A stretch of DNA of 64,000 nt from Phallusia mammillata (Eukaryota; Chordata; Ascidiacea; Phlebobranchia; Ascidiidae): positions 35,006 to 99,005 of the forward strand of contig QLIY01000617.1 in NCBI GenBank assembly GCA_003260075.1. Direction: 5' to 3'. The translations under genes and the position numbers were made by a program. Under the pieces are notes generated by a model. The model saw nothing but the letters and a program-made list of their open reading frames with translations, was not told where the DNA came from and made no database searches. Position 1 is the first letter of the stretch, and each line of letters starts with the position of its first letter. Below are positions 1 to 11,591 of the stretch, one piece after another.

Positions 1-323
1 TTCTGATACAGTTTGATGTGTGTAAAATAGAATTCACAGCTGTTTTGTCTGGTAAAGTGGTACATGTAGAGGCTAGTAAAGGTAGCAAGTAATAAAAACT
101 AAAAGTTATCAAAAATGAGGCATTTTGGTCAATTATAGAAACGCTTTGAACACGTTGTTGTATGACGTTTGGCTTAACCTGTATAAGTTTACACTTTCTA
201 CTTTTAACTTATAAAATGACCAAAATATTATCCATGTCCGTGATTGCCCTAATGGAATCAGACATAATCGTTCGTTTACACGGGAATGATTTGGTATAGA
301 GTTTATAGACAGTACACACGGCA

Positions 324-461
324 TGTTTCGACCCATAAGGTCTCAGTGCGGTTGGTGACGAGAGATCGGGCATCGAACGGCACTCCAGTTTAAAGGCTGC
401 ACTAGCCAATACGGCCGATCTCTCGTCACTAGCTGCACTGATGAGACCTTATAGGTCGAAA
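324..461. repeat. Foldback (inverted) repeat
   Basis: Two arms of about 45 bp, at 324-371 and 413-461, are near-perfect reverse complements. They share ACCTATAAGGTCTCA-like and TGACGAGAGATCGG-like blocks, separated by a loop of about 40 bp. Likely the remains of a foldback MITE. No gene is seen in 1-712. Confidence 0.6.
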
Positions 462-480
462 CAGTGTGCAATGTCTGCAG

Positions 481-711
481 CTTATTATTTATTGGCTCGA
501 TGGTTTTTAATGAAAATGAATTGCTTCTTTTAAAAAACTTGAATACAAATAATGCTATTTTCAGAAAAAGTATTGTGATGTAATTGTGTTCCACCCCCCC
601 CCCAGCTTATTATTTATTGGCTCGATGGTTTTTAATGAAAATGAATTGCTTTAAAAACTTGATGCAAATAATGCTATTTTCAGAAAAAGTATTGTGATGT
701 AATTGTGTTCC
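481..711. repeat. Direct duplication joined by C10
   Basis: The sequence at 481-592 is repeated at 604-711 with small differences, including a short indel. The copies are separated by ten C at 594-603. It lies in the presumed intron upstream of the exon at about 776. Confidence 0.85.
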
Positions 712-775
712 TATGATCTTATACCAACCAAAACAAACGCAAGTCAACTCAATGGTCCAAATTTTAAATTCATTA

Positions 776-1521
776 GGTGGATGGAGGAATCGTCGCGAAG
801 TTGACTCCAGGCTTTTATATTTCTTTTTTGACCACTGGATTTTCTGTTGGATTCCTGAGCGTTACAAGGCATGGACTAGACTGGGTTCGGACCCGGTTGA
901 CCCGCAGATGTACAAAGAAAACAAAGAAGGCGGTGATTTGGAAACATCCACGTCAACGACTTCTGTATTTAAAGATAAACTAAAGGAAAGCGAAATGATG
1001 GACAACGGAGTAAGTATGCGTATGGTGAGATTTTCAAATATTGCATTTGTGACAAAACTTACATTCTGATATGATTAGGTTTTCTCAAAACTAATGGAAA
1101 TGGACAAATAAGCTAAGAATAGACACACACATCAAAATATGTTGTCTAATATACGATCGCAGCGAGCAAATGCATTAAAAAACCGTATAGAAATACACCA
1201 ACAGCTATGAACTAAAATGCGCCTGAGAATGCTAAATTCCATTAACTTTCTAAAAAAACAATTCATAATTTTACGTGTGTTGTATCAGTGTATTAAAATG
1301 TTTAAAAGCTGTCCTTTTGTTGAAAACTGCAAAACAAAACCTTAGTTTAAAACGATCTTGATATTTCAGATCACTAACATCAGTTTCATTCCGATTGATT
1401 CCACATTTTCCGAACCTGCTCCAAAGTATCCTTCCACCAGCGGCAGCGAATCCAGTTCGTCTACTCCTTCTCCGCCATATATTGAGGACGACGGCCTAGA
1501 AATGCAAGCTACTGTCATGTG
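776..1521 (+). CDS. Last two exons of an unrecognised gene (partial)
   Basis: A penultimate exon of about 776-1010 ends at GACAACGGA|GTAAGT. A terminal exon at 1370-1521 follows a polypyrimidine-AG acceptor, continues in frame, and ends at a TGA at 1519-1521. The first exon has an aromatic, possibly membrane-associated stretch (FFFDHWIFCW, then RYKAW) followed by a charged tail rich in K, E and T. The last exon encodes a Ser/Pro-rich tail with a TSGSESSSSTPSPP block, an acidic IEDDG, and the terminus QATVM. The start of the first exon is uncertain (an AG at about 775), and upstream exons are outside the window or not recognised. A second frame is open to 983 but would stop before the donor. 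The W-x(7)-W spacing faintly recalls the end of frizzled TM7, but the KTxxxW motif is absent, so I do not assign a family. Confidence 0.45.
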
Positions 1522-1825
1522 ACCCAAAACAAGCACTCAATTTGAGTTCGCTTTTTTATCGAAAAGATCCTGAGACGCTTTCTTTCACAACTGCTTCTTG
1601 TTTATACATTCCTGTACAGTCTATGCACCCTTCTAAGCCGTTTCTATATTGCAACACACACTGTACAGTTGCCTTCTCTGCGAAAAAAACAACAAATAGC
1701 TTAGAGAATACTCAGATGGTCTTCTCGCAAATGTTCCGCTAGTGACGATTTGAATTTGCTTTTTCTTTTAAATAAGTCTGCCGACGACCGCTTTTTGACC
1801 CGCTTTTAGCAAAGAAACCACTTTG

Positions 1826-1831
1826 GAATAA
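1826..1831 (+). terminator. Poly(A) signal of the gene ending at 1521
   Basis: A canonical AATAAA lies about 300 bp after the stop codon, with another AATAAA-like site about 20 bp further on. This is consistent with a plus-strand 3' UTR. Confidence 0.4.
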
Positions 1832-2265
1832 AAATATTTGTCTTGAAATAAACTGCGCTGTAACGAATTGTAGAGAAGTTAAACTGCAAAGCACAAACAA
1901 GAGTAGTAAAAAAGCAGTAAAAACCTCTTTGATGTGAAATGTGTTTTTTGGACCCTTTTTTAAAAAAGAAAAAAGGCATTGGTGGTGGCCATCATTTTGG
2001 CAATTTCCCAGTCAATGTTGTTAGCTTTTCTCGTTTGAAATATGGTCAAACGGCTAAATCTTTACGAGCTGCACACAAAACCATTTTTTTCGCAATAGCA
2101 GTTTTTCATTGCTTTAGAAAAAGGCAGTGCAAGCCGTAACATCGCGTTGAGGAAATAGTCACACTCGGCTAAACAGGCAGTTATTTACTGGTTGTATACG
2201 TGATTGCAATGTGCAAACAGTAAACAGACTTCGCCGTTGAAATTCAGCAACAGTGTTCTGTGATA

Positions 2266-2451
2266 AGGTTACAGACAGATATGGTCGCACAGCTTTAAGT
2301 TGGAAACAAATTTCAAATAAGTTACTGATGATTTTAGGGCTGGTGTTCAAACAGCCCCCCCCCCAGGTTACAGACAGATATGGTCGCACAGCTTTAAGTT
2401 GGAAACAAATTTAAAATAAGTTACTGATGATTTTAGGGCTGGTGTTCAAAA
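2266..2451. repeat. Direct duplication joined by C10
   Basis: A block starting AGGTTACAGACAGATATGG at about 2266 recurs after ten C (2355-2364), from 2365. It lies in the upstream region of the first methyltransferase gene. Confidence 0.85.
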
Positions 2452-2527
2452 GACTAAGATTTTTACTTTACAACAATTCTGTTTTAGAGCCCTTTTGCCA
2501 GACAGCAAACTTCAATAGGTTAAGATC

Positions 2528-3474
2528 ATGGCCCAAACGTCTCTTCGGGTGTTTGAAACTGCATCTATCAGTGATCGGTATGCAAGAGGGCGACCTACTT
2601 ACGATGATAAAATAGTTCAGCATATAGTTGGAAGTATCCGATCTGAGCTGAAGGGTGAAAAACACGAACTAATGGTTGAAGTTGGATGTGGTAGTGGCCA
2701 AGCTACTAATGTGCTGGCACCGCCCCCCCCCCAAAACACGAACTAATGGTTGAAGTTGGATGTGGTAGTGGCCAAGCTACCAATGTGCTGGCTCCCTATT
2801 TTCATAATGTTCATGCAACTGACATCAGTGAAAGTCAAATTGTACAGGCTAAGACACTTAGTAAAGTTGATCATGTAAACTACCAAGTCGGAAGTGCTGA
2901 AAAGATTTCTGCCAAAGATGCAAGTGCTGATTTACTGATAGCTGCAGAATCTGTTCATTTCTATGATTTGGAAAAGTTTTTTTCGGAAGTTCGTCGAGTG
3001 TTGAAACCAGGAGGGTGCTTAGTCCTAATTGGGTATGTTCATCCAAATGTAACGCCAACAACTAGCAACGGAGCTCAAAGGCAACTTACAGCAAGTTTAT
3101 CTAATGCAGTCGAGAAAACGATCATTGACAATCTGGGCAGGACATTGGTTCCTCTTTACTACGAAATACAAAATGGTTATCCTAAGATTTTTGAAGCTAT
3201 ACCGGCCAAACAAAAGTCAAAAGAATATTTTCATCTCATATACGATACATGGAAGTTAAAGAACGTTTGGGATTTTATCGATTCAGCGATTTTGTTGAAG
3301 TGTCCAGAAGAGACGTTTCCCATTGAATCTGAACGCAAACGTACCAAGGTGCTTGATACTTTTGTACGTAATTGGAACGAGATACTTGAAAACAACGAAA
3401 TATCGCCCGAAAGTGTAACATCGTATGAAGCTGATTACAAAATGACAGTTATAACTGCCAGTAATTTTAAGTAA
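2528..3474 (+). CDS. Class I SAM-dependent methyltransferase, copy 1 (interrupted by C10 duplication)
   Basis: Single-exon member of the local array (Methyltransf_11 type, resembling trans-aconitate methyltransferase-like proteins). The ATG at 2528 opens a conserved N-terminus, with the FETASISDRYARGRPTY block near residues 9-25. SAM motif I (VEVGCGSGQAT) follows, then ATDISESQ at the end of beta-2, and RRVLKPGG before beta-5. Ten C at 2723-2732 and a repeated segment of about 64 bp (2658-2722 against 2733-2797) break the frame. Collapsing one copy and the C10 gives one continuous frame of about 290 codons, the same size as the intact copy at 10098. I therefore think the gene itself is intact and the break is an assembly artefact. 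The methyl-accepting substrate is unknown. Downstream of the stop (3475-4088) I see no gene. Confidence 0.8.
2658..2797. repeat. Direct duplication joined by C10 inside a coding exon
   Basis: The motif I region of methyltransferase copy 1 is present twice with small differences, separated by ten C at 2723-2732. Confidence 0.9.
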
Positions 3475-3728
3475 AAGGCAACTTGTCCACTATTTGCTAC
3501 CGACTTTATGTCCACAACTTTCTAATCACAGCGTATGCTAACAATTAAACAAATTGTATTTTTTGCATCGATTTTTGAGGTAGTAAGTAGTAACCATGCT
3601 AGGAAGATTTTCTGCATCAGCCGCTGAGGCAGTGCATGGGCTCAGTATAAGAAAGTTAATTTTTACTTACGAAAGCGAACAGAGTTAAAAGCAACAATAG
3701 TTAACGGTAAACGACGGAAATATGCAAA

Positions 3729-4071
3729 CGTAAACATTACTATGATGCTGCATATTTAATACACATCATCAAAATACGAACATTCATATTACCGACCAGG
3801 CTACAAGGTTCAAAATTATGCAGTATTTTTCATGTTTTGGAATGTGATAATAAAGTTATTGTATTTCTGACGATTCAACTGCGTTTTTGTGCCCCCCCCC
3901 CCACGTAAACATTACTATGATGCTGCATATTTAATACACATCATCAAAATTCGAACATTCATATTACCGACCAGGCTACAAGGTTTAAAATTATGCAGTA
4001 TTTTCCATGTTTTGGAATGTGATGGCCGTTAAGTAATAAAGTTATTGTATTTTTGAGCATTTAACTGCGTT
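3729..4071. repeat. Direct duplication joined by C11
   Basis: The block starting CGTAAACATTACTATGATGC is repeated after eleven C (3892-3902). The copies differ by substitutions and by a small indel (GGCCGTTAAG present only in the second). It is intergenic within the methyltransferase array. Confidence 0.85.
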
Positions 4072-4088
4072 TTCTAACGTTTTCCTGA

Positions 4089-5313
4089 AGTTCGTCGAGC
4101 GTTGAACCTAAGGGCTGCCTTTCCCTTATCGTTTATGAGCTCCTGACACCAAGACCGGCCCTCAGAGGCAGCTAACCAAAAGCCTGACGGACGCCATAAC
4201 ACAAATGCTCTATGACAACCACAGCATTAAGTTAGTAGCCACTTTTGGTGAAATGCTTAATCTTAATGGCTACCTTTAGATTTTTGAAGCAATATCGGCT
4301 AAACAAAAATCGAGAAAGATGTTTCATCGCATTTATGACAATTGGAAGTTAAATGAAATCGAAGATTTTTTTAATTTAATGATACTTTAAAAGAATGACT
4401 CAAACACGAAAAACTTCGTTGGACTATTGCAACGTGAATCAAAAAACGAGTTTGATAACGAGATCGCTGATTTTTTGTTGAGATGTTTAAAAACAGTGGT
4501 TTATCACCCGATTGGGTAATTTTGTATGAAGCTGATTTAGAAATGACTGTTGTAGCTGCAATGATTTGTTGTAAAGCTTGAAACACATAATATTACAGTA
4601 TTTATCATACTAAATCTATAAATACACATTTTACATTTATTGTTTAAACCAGTTTTTTGAAGTTTGTAACCATAACATTGAGAGCATCTTGTGGACCCAG
4701 AATTGAAAGACGGGACAAGATTAAGCCGTCTTGATTTGGTTCTGGTGCTAAATCTGTCATTTTTGCGCAAGGTAGTAACTTTACATAATTTAAAAGTTGT
4801 TGCATACAACCGTCTATTCCAGCGGTTCCCAAACTTTTTTCATATTTTTCCCCCCCCCCCGTTCGTCGAGCGTTGAACCTAAGGGCTGCCTTTCCCTTAT
4901 CGTTTATGTCATAAACTTTATGAGCTCGTGACACCAAGACCGGCCCTCAGAGGCAGCTAACCAAGAGCCTAACAGACGCCATAAAACAAATGCTTCATGA
5001 CAACCACAGCATTAAGTTAGTAGCCACTTTGGTGAAATGCTTAATGACGATCCTCAGATTTTTTTAAGCAATATCGGCTAAACAAAAATCGAGAAAGATT
5101 CTACATCGCCTTTATGACAATTGGAAGTTAAATGAAATGGAAGATTTTTTTAATTTAATGATACTTTAAAAGAATGACTCAAACACGAAAAACTTCGTTG
5201 GACTATTGCAACGTGAATCAAAAAACGAGTATGATATCGAGATCGCTGATTTTTTGTTGAGATGTTTAAAAACAGTGGTTTATCACCCGATTGGGTAATT
5301 TTGTATGAAGCTG
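4089..5313 (+). pseudogene. Methyltransferase copy 2, C-terminal fragment present twice
   Basis: The stretches 4089-4575 and 4861-5313 both resemble the C-terminal half of the copy at 5705. Each starts in the VRRVLKPGG region, followed by remnants of the PRPQRQLT, DNHSIKLVATF, IPAKQKS and EADLEMTV blocks. Both are full of stops and frameshifts, and no N-terminal half is present. The two halves are joined by ten C at 4851-4860 and end at a single N at 5314, so they may be two alleles of one pseudogene rather than a true tandem pair. A degraded hAT terminus (4820-4850) sits between them. Confidence 0.75.
4820..4850. mobile_element. hAT-type terminal fragment, truncated at C10
   Basis: CAGCGGTTCCCAAACTTTTTT matches the terminal inverted repeat of the hAT MITEs elsewhere in the window. 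The element breaks off at the C10 run after only 31 bp. Confidence 0.6.
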
Positions 5314-5314
5314 N

Positions 5315-5527
5315 CAGGAAATGACGTCAATGTTTGGGGTTGGGCACATTATGTTTGAATGTGACAAACCGATTCGTAAGGTCTATCGCTTGTATCAAGC
5401 TATAGCCCCCCCCCCGCATTTAACGGCAACAAAATTCAGGAAATGACGTCAATGTTTGGGGTTCGGCACATTATGTTTGAATGTGACAAACCGATTCGTA
5501 AGGTCTAGCGCTTGTATCAAGCTATAA
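5315..5527. repeat. Direct duplication joined by C10
   Basis: The block starting CAGGAAATGACGTCAATG recurs after ten C (5406-5415). The left copy begins right after an ambiguous base (N at 5314), which marks another sequence junction. Confidence 0.85.
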
Positions 5528-5704
5528 TACCATTAATGATTGACAATTGTCAAAATCGCCAGAAGTTCATCTGATGTTGAAGCGAAATTGGTGCGAAGAT
5601 TTATTATCAACTGTTTGGTTAGTGAGCACAGAATTGGTGTAACACAAATACTTGCCAAATTATAGGCAGGTTTTGTCAAGTAAAAATCATATGGACAGAA
5701 CATA

Positions 5705-6768
5705 ATGAATAAAAGAGCTTTCCGGTTGTTTGAAGCTGAACATATCAGTAACGTATATGCAAGTAGCCGCCCTACTTACAACCAAGAAATAGCTCAACAT
5801 ATACTTGAATGTATACAAACCAAGGCGAAGGATGGAAAGCACGAACTGATGATAGACGTTGGATGTGGTAGTGGCCAAGCTACCGATGTGCTGGCTCCTT
5901 ATTTTCATAATGTTCATGCAACTGACATCAGTGAAAGTCAGATTACACAGGCAAAAGCCTTCAATAAATTTAATCATATAAACTACCAAGTTGGATGCGC
6001 CGAAGAAATTAATGCTTGTAGTGCCAGTGCTGATTTACTTCCCCCCCCCCAGCTACCGATGTGCTGGCTCCTTATTTTCATAATGTTCATGCAACTGATA
6101 TCAGTGAAAGTCAGATTACACAGGCAAAAGCCTTCAATAAATTTCATCATGTAAACTACCAAGTTGGATGCGCCGAAGAAATGAATGCTTGTAGTGCCAG
6201 TGCTGATTTACTAGTAGCTGCAGAAGCTATACATTGGTTCGACTTGGAGAAGTTTTTTGCTGAAGCTCGTCGAGTGTTGAAACCAGGAGGATGTCTTGCC
6301 CTCATCGTTTATGTTCATCCGAAAATAACTCCCAACACCAGCACAGGCCCTCAGAGGCAGCTAACTAAAAGGCTAACAGACGTCATGAAACAAATGCTCT
6401 ATGACAACCACAGCATTAAGTTAGTAGCCACTTTTCGTGAAATGCTTAATGGCTACCCTAAGATTTTTGAAGCAATTCCGGCTAAACAAAAACGAAGAAA
6501 GATTTTTCATCGCATTTATGACCACTGGAAGATAAAAGACATCAAAGACTTTGTTAATTCAATGATACTTCAAAAGAATAACTTAAACACAAAACACACC
6601 GATGGACTATTGCAGCGTGAAACACAAAACGAGTATGCTAACGAGATCTCTGGTTTAGTTGATAATATGAATGAGATACTTAAAATAGGAGGCATATCGC
6701 CCGATTGCGTAATATCGTTTGAAGCTGATTTCGAAATGACTGTTGTAACTGCAAGTGAATTTTTGTAA
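5705..6768 (+). CDS. Class I SAM-dependent methyltransferase, copy 3 (interrupted by C10 duplication)
   Basis: Single-exon gene. The ATG at 5705 is followed by the family N-terminus (FEAEHISNVYASSRPTY), motif I (VGCGSGQAT) and ATDISESQ. The coding region is interrupted by ten C at 6041-6050 and a repeat of 163 bp (5878-6040 and 6051-6213 are near identical). The second copy runs on in frame through SADLLVAAEAIHWFD, RRVLKPGG and the C-terminal EADFEMTVVTASEFL to a stop at 6768. Collapsing the duplication gives an open frame of about 290 codons, like the intact copies. It is the closest relative of the pseudogene at 4089-5313. The substrate is unknown. Confidence 0.8.
5878..6213. repeat. Direct duplication joined by C10 inside a coding exon
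   Basis: A 163-bp coding block is present twice on either side of ten C (6041-6050). The differences are few and mostly synonymous or conservative, as expected of two alleles. Confidence 0.9.
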
Positions 6769-7358
6769 AGCTTGAACACATAATAGTACAATATATATCA
6801 CATTAATTCTATTTAAATACACATTTTACTTTTGTTTTTTGAACACTGTTTTATGAAAGTTCATAGCATTAAAATCAACAGAACTAATGGATAGGTCGAG
6901 CATTTAATAGCTGTTTCCGTCATAAACTGAAAATAATTACCCGTCTAGATTCGGTTTTAGATTCGGTTGTTGCATACAACCATCTATCTATTCAATAGAG
7001 CTCCATGTGGTCTTTCTGTCAGATTGGTTTATGGGATTAACATAGTTTATTTCATTTAGAAATCGTTTTGCTCCCTTATATATTCGCCGATACAGCAGCA
7101 TTGATAGGGTTACCGCTGTAACCATTATAATTATAATGTCCCCAATTTTCAGGAAATGTCGTCATTGTTTGGGATTGGGCACAATGTTTTTGAACGTGAT
7201 CAATCGATTCGTTAAGCTTCGGGCTTGCATAAAAAAATTGAACAGTTATTTGGTTCGAGACGAAATTTCACCGGGTTTACAGAATCTCGGAGCCAAAGTC
7301 AATGATAAAATTAATTAACTCAATGATAACATAACAAATAATTGCTGTTGGACTATAG

Positions 7359-7778
7359 CAGCGGTTCCCAAACTGGGGTCCGCGGTCCTTTAGGGGTCCG
7401 TGAGGCAATTTTGGGGGGACCGCGAAGCGGTTGAAGTAATTCTATAATCTTATTTGGCGTCAGTTTGTGCCACTAAATAAGTTTAAATCAAAGTAGAATT
7501 GAGAATCGACTGTCTCCATTGCTAAACAATGGCCTTTATTGAATGACAACCATCAAAAATGCAACTGTTCGCGCACAATCGTAATGTTTTTGTCCTGTTT
7601 GTGATGTCATATGCTGTCTTTGGATCATTGTTATGTGTAGTTTTGCATAACTAGCTAAAATCCTGCAATCAACTTTCGTTTTTATGAAATACACATTCAG
7701 GCTTAAGGACCGCGAGTCCTCGAAATAATGGCAAAGGGACCGTTTTGAAAAAAATATGAAAAAGTTTGGAAACCACTG
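7359..7778. mobile_element. Non-autonomous hAT element (family A), 420 bp
   Basis: The element begins CAGCGGTTCCCAAACT and ends AGTTTGGAAACCACTG. It is flanked on both sides by the 8-bp direct repeat GACTATAG (7351-7358 and 7779-7786), the classic hAT target duplication. No transposase ORF is present. The interior matches, in reverse orientation, the element at 48957-49332. No gene is seen from 6790 to 7350. Confidence 0.9.
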
Positions 7779-8695
7779 GACTATAGTGACAAGCAAATGT
7801 AAAAGTGCACATACAAAACTTATTAGGTGTTTGTTTTCGTTTTTACAGTATTAATGTCGTATTCTGATCGTATTCACATTTTCCGCACCCAAAAATAACT
7901 GACATTTTACCTGGTCATTGTAAGTCTACCTTGGTTTTCGTAAAACTTGCAATTAAAAATAGGTGGAATAAAGTATCCGAAAATTTAAGTCGAGAGAGTG
8001 AGTATTAGGTTTTAAGGTTGGTTAATGCAGTTCCACAAGTGCGGAAATAAGATCAACAACAGTTACGATGAATTCTATTGCGGGCCAAAATTTGCCAGAA
8101 CAAAATCAGACCATCTGGGCTATAACAGATTATGAAAGTCAGTTTGTGAACAAAAACTGACAACTTCCACAAATTAACTGCCTGTTTGTGCATAGTAATG
8201 ATATCAATTTTTTTTGTTAATAATGATAGGGTTGTTTTGTGATTATTTATACCATAATAATCGTTTTCTAGTTTTGCGTCAGTCGACTTAGTGAAAAATG
8301 AACAGGCATTGATTCCATGTTGAAAAGCAACTTCAAAAAATCACACCTGAACAACATGTTTCCAATACCATTAAAAAATTAACTTCAGTACACATTCCAA
8401 GGTAATAAAAAACACCAGATTGTGAAAGAAGTTGGATCTGGACATATATTGAGAATTTGTTTAATCGAATGCAAGCAATAAACGTAGGATTTCGAGTTCT
8501 ATAGAGAAGAGAAATAGGAAAACCGCAAATTAAAGTTTTTTTACAGATGATTCTGAATATCATCAGACCTTGCAATGGTTGCCGCCTTCTCATTGCACCG
8601 GCTGTGTTTCCATTTAGTGAAGCGGATGTGAACTGTGCAGCAGCTAAAATGGTCAGACAGACATAAATGTGGGAGGGGCCAAAAATTGTGTAGTC

Positions 8696-9091
8696 CAGTG
8701 GTTCTCAAACTTTTTTTGTTGCGACACCTCTGGAAAAGTTTTCTGGACTTGCGACGCACCAGCAAAAAATAATGAGAAATTTAAAACCAAGTTTAATGTC
8801 CGCCAAGCGTCGCCCCAGACACGCGCCTATCACGCACTTGCTGCTTGTACTGTTTGGTCTCGACGTACATTAACGGGCAGTCGCTTTTAATCAAAAACGT
8901 TTGACGTAAGTTTACGTCAATCCGCACTCTACGCAAAACGTCTTTGGACGTAGGCCAGATATAAGTCAACGCTACTGAAAGTGTTAACCTCATTTTTATG
9001 AGATAAACTGAGTTCAGCCACGAACTGCGACGCCCTTGGAAAATTGAAACGACGCACCAGGGCGTCGCGACGCACAGTTCGAGAACTACTA
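8696..9091. mobile_element. Non-autonomous hAT element (family B), about 396 bp
   Basis: It starts CAGTGGTTCTCAAACTTTTTTTG, has a TTGCGACGC-rich interior, and ends AGTTCGAGAACTACTA. It is the same family as the element at 39134-39617. No clean 8-bp target duplication is left, suggesting an older insertion. I see nothing gene-like between 7787 and 8695. Confidence 0.75.
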
Positions 9092-9505
9092 CCTTAGGGG
9101 TTTGTAATAATTTGAAACAAGAATGATTAAAAACTACTGGTGTAGTCCAATACCGTTTGCGTAAGATGTGTTTTTACCAATCAAGTGGTTTTCCAAACTA
9201 GGCTTCCAAAAGCTTTACTTACTGGTTTTACATCTGCATAAAGACGGACTCATGTGGACTTTAACTTACAACTCGGTGGCAACAGTTGTTATATGCAATG
9301 TGTATTTTATTGACAATTTAGTAATGATGTGATACAAAATCACACTGAATTAAAGTTTCTCAATATACATCATTAGACATTTAATTAGGTTTTATCACCA
9401 GCTTTTAGCAACGAAACCACATCAAAAAAATTCGCTTTTTCGATATGTATCTGTGTAATATGTAACCATCACCATTTTTAAGCAATGTTGCCAGAAAAAA
9501 AAAAA

Positions 9506-9928
9506 AATGCTTTTTTCGTTTAGGACACGTCCAGACGGAAAAGCAGTACTCAAATAACAAATATTCCAGAACGTGAATAAAAAAGGCAAAGCGAGTCGTG
9601 ACACTACATCAGGAAATTGGTCACGCATTTGGCTAAGCGAGCAATCCACTCGCTGTTTTCATTAACGTTTTATTTGCGCTGCAAACAGGAACCAGCCTTT
9701 GACCGTGAAAAGGGGGGGGGGTTCCAAATGTTTTTTTCGTTTAGGACACGTCCAGACGGAAAAGCAGTACTCAAATAACAAATATTCCAGAACGTGAATA
9801 AAAAAGGCAAAGCGAGTCGTGACACTACATCAGGAAATTGGTCACGCATTTGGCTAAGCGAGCAATCCACTCGCTGTATTCAACGTTTTATTTGCGCTGC
9901 AAACAGGAACCAGCCTTTGACCGTGAAA
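9506..9928. repeat. Direct duplication joined by G10
   Basis: A block of about 200 bp (TTTTTTCGTTTAGGACACG and following) is present at 9506-9711 and again from 9722. The copies are separated by ten G (9712-9721) and show a few substitutions and indels. It lies upstream of methyltransferase copy 4. Confidence 0.85.
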
Positions 9929-10097
9929 ATTCTGCAGCAGAGGCTCATACTTTAGGTTAGAATGGAATATTAATGCAAAGTTTCAGTGTTTGAGGCTGGT
10001 GTTCATTGGGCTACGAAATTGACTGTGATTATAACAAATTTATCCTATACTTTACAGATTTAGCTTCTGAAAGAACAAACTGGAATAGGTTAAAATT

Positions 10098-10970
10098 ATG
10101 GAACAAGCCTCGTTTCGTGTGTTTGAAACGAATCTTGTCAGCGATCTTTATGCAAAGGGAAGACCTACTTACAATGACAAAATAGTAAAGCACATTATTG
10201 GAAGTATCCTAACCAAGATAAAGGGTGAAAAACACGAATTAATGGTAGAAGTCGCGTGTGGAAGTGGCCAAGCTACCAATGTGCTGGCACCGTATTTTCA
10301 TAATGTTTTTGCAACTGACGTAAGCGAAAGTCAAATTGCACTGGCAAAGGCCGGTAATCAATTTGATCACATAAAGTACCAAGTTGGAAGTGCTGAAGAA
10401 ATTGATGTCAAGGATGCCAGTGCTGATTTACTGGTAGCTGCTGAATCAGTTCAATTCTTTGATTTGGACAAGTTTTTTTCGGAAGTTCGTCGAGTGTTGA
10501 AACCAGGAGGATGTTTTGCCGTGATTGGGTATGTTCATCCAAATGTAACGCCAATAACTAACAATGGAGTCCAAAGGCAGCTTACAGCAAGTTTAACTAA
10601 TGCTGTCAAAAATACGATTATTGATAATATCGGCAAGAAGTTAGTTCCCATTTACTACGAAGTACAAAACGGTTATCCTAAGATTTTTGAAGCTATGCCG
10701 GCTAAACAAAAATTAAAAGAATATTTTCATTGCATCTACGATACATGGAAGTTGAAAAACGTTTGTGATTTTGTCAACTCAGCGATTCTGTTGAAGTGTC
10801 CAGATGAGACGTTTCCCATTGACTCTGAAAACAAACGTGTTGAGGTGCTTAATGCTTTTGTTTCTAATGTGAGCCAGATGCTTGAAAGCAGCGAAATATC
10901 ACCCGACAGCGTAACATCGTATGAAGCTGATTACAAAATGACAGTTATAACTGCCAGTGAATTTGAGTAA
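10098..10970 (+). CDS. Class I SAM-dependent methyltransferase, copy 4 (intact)
   Basis: Uninterrupted single-exon gene of 290 residues with ATG at 10098. The N-terminal helix block ends in AKGRPTY (19-25). The Rossmann core follows: motif I VEVACGSGQ (50-58), the acidic residue after beta-2 in ATD (72-74), SADLLVAAESVQFFD (108-122), and RRVLKPGG (131-138). The C-terminal half is specific to this family and ends EADYKMTVITASEFE. The usual first Gly of motif I (VGCGSG in the paralogues) is Ala here, as in copy 8. Members of this superfamily transfer a methyl group from SAM. The substrate cannot be read from the sequence. A poly(A) signal (AATAAA) lies at about 11012. The high identity to copy 1 makes these two the most recent duplicates. 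Confidence 0.85.
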   Translation: MEQASFRVFETNLVSDLYAKGRPTYNDKIVKHIIGSILTKIKGEKHELMVEVACGSGQATNVLAPYFHNVFATDVSESQIALAKAGNQFDHIKYQVGSAEEIDVKDASADLLVAAESVQFFDLDKFFSEVRRVLKPGGCFAVIGYVHPNVTPITNNGVQRQLTASLTNAVKNTIIDNIGKKLVPIYYEVQNGYPKIFEAMPAKQKLKEYFHCIYDTWKLKNVCDFVNSAILLKCPDETFPIDSENKRVEVLNAFVSNVSQMLESSEISPDSVTSYEADYKMTVITASEFE

Positions 10971-11011
10971 AGTGCAACTTTCCACATATTTATGATCACA
11001 GCACATACAAA

Positions 11012-11017
11012 CAATAA
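11012..11017 (+). terminator. Poly(A) signal of methyltransferase copy 4
   Basis: AATAAA about 40 bp after the stop codon of the gene ending at 10970. The following stretch to 11590 shows no gene. Confidence 0.5.
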
Positions 11018-11591
11018 AACATTTTTCTGTTGATTTTTAAGGTAGTTGCAGTAACTCATGCTGGCACGATTTTCTGCATCAGCCGCTGTGGGTTCAGTAT
11101 CCAATGTCACTTCCGAAATGCGTTTGGAGTTGATACCAACAGTACTTAATTGCAAACGACTGGACTGTTGAAACATAAAATTACAGCATATTTAATACAC
11201 ATCATCGAAATATGAACAGTCATAATACCGACAAGGCTACAAGGATTAAAATTATGCAGAGTTTTCCTTGTTTTGGAATGTGATGGCGATTGAGAAATTG
11301 TCTTTCATTTCTGAGCATTTAACTGCGTTTTCTTACATTAGACATGCTCTGTGTTTCCGTGTCGTGATTCCTCGATAGGTGATAAGCAACCGAATTTAAT
11401 AGGTTTCGTTCCGTTAAAACAAAAAATACTAGGTGGCCATACAATGACGTTGACAATTACTTTGCCAAATAATTTAGGTCTTAACAGGTTTGTTACAGAC
11501 AGACTGCAGATTCAGAAATATTGACCCTTATTTGAGACATCGTACTGCATATCAAGTTTGATTGTTAGTTGCACATACTAAAGAAGCTACT

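Noticed and set aside
777-983. Alternative frame over the exon at 776-1010, hydrophobic and ending at 983
   Set aside because: The other frame runs through to the GTAAGT donor, joins the terminal exon in phase, and carries a sensible Ser/Pro-rich tail.
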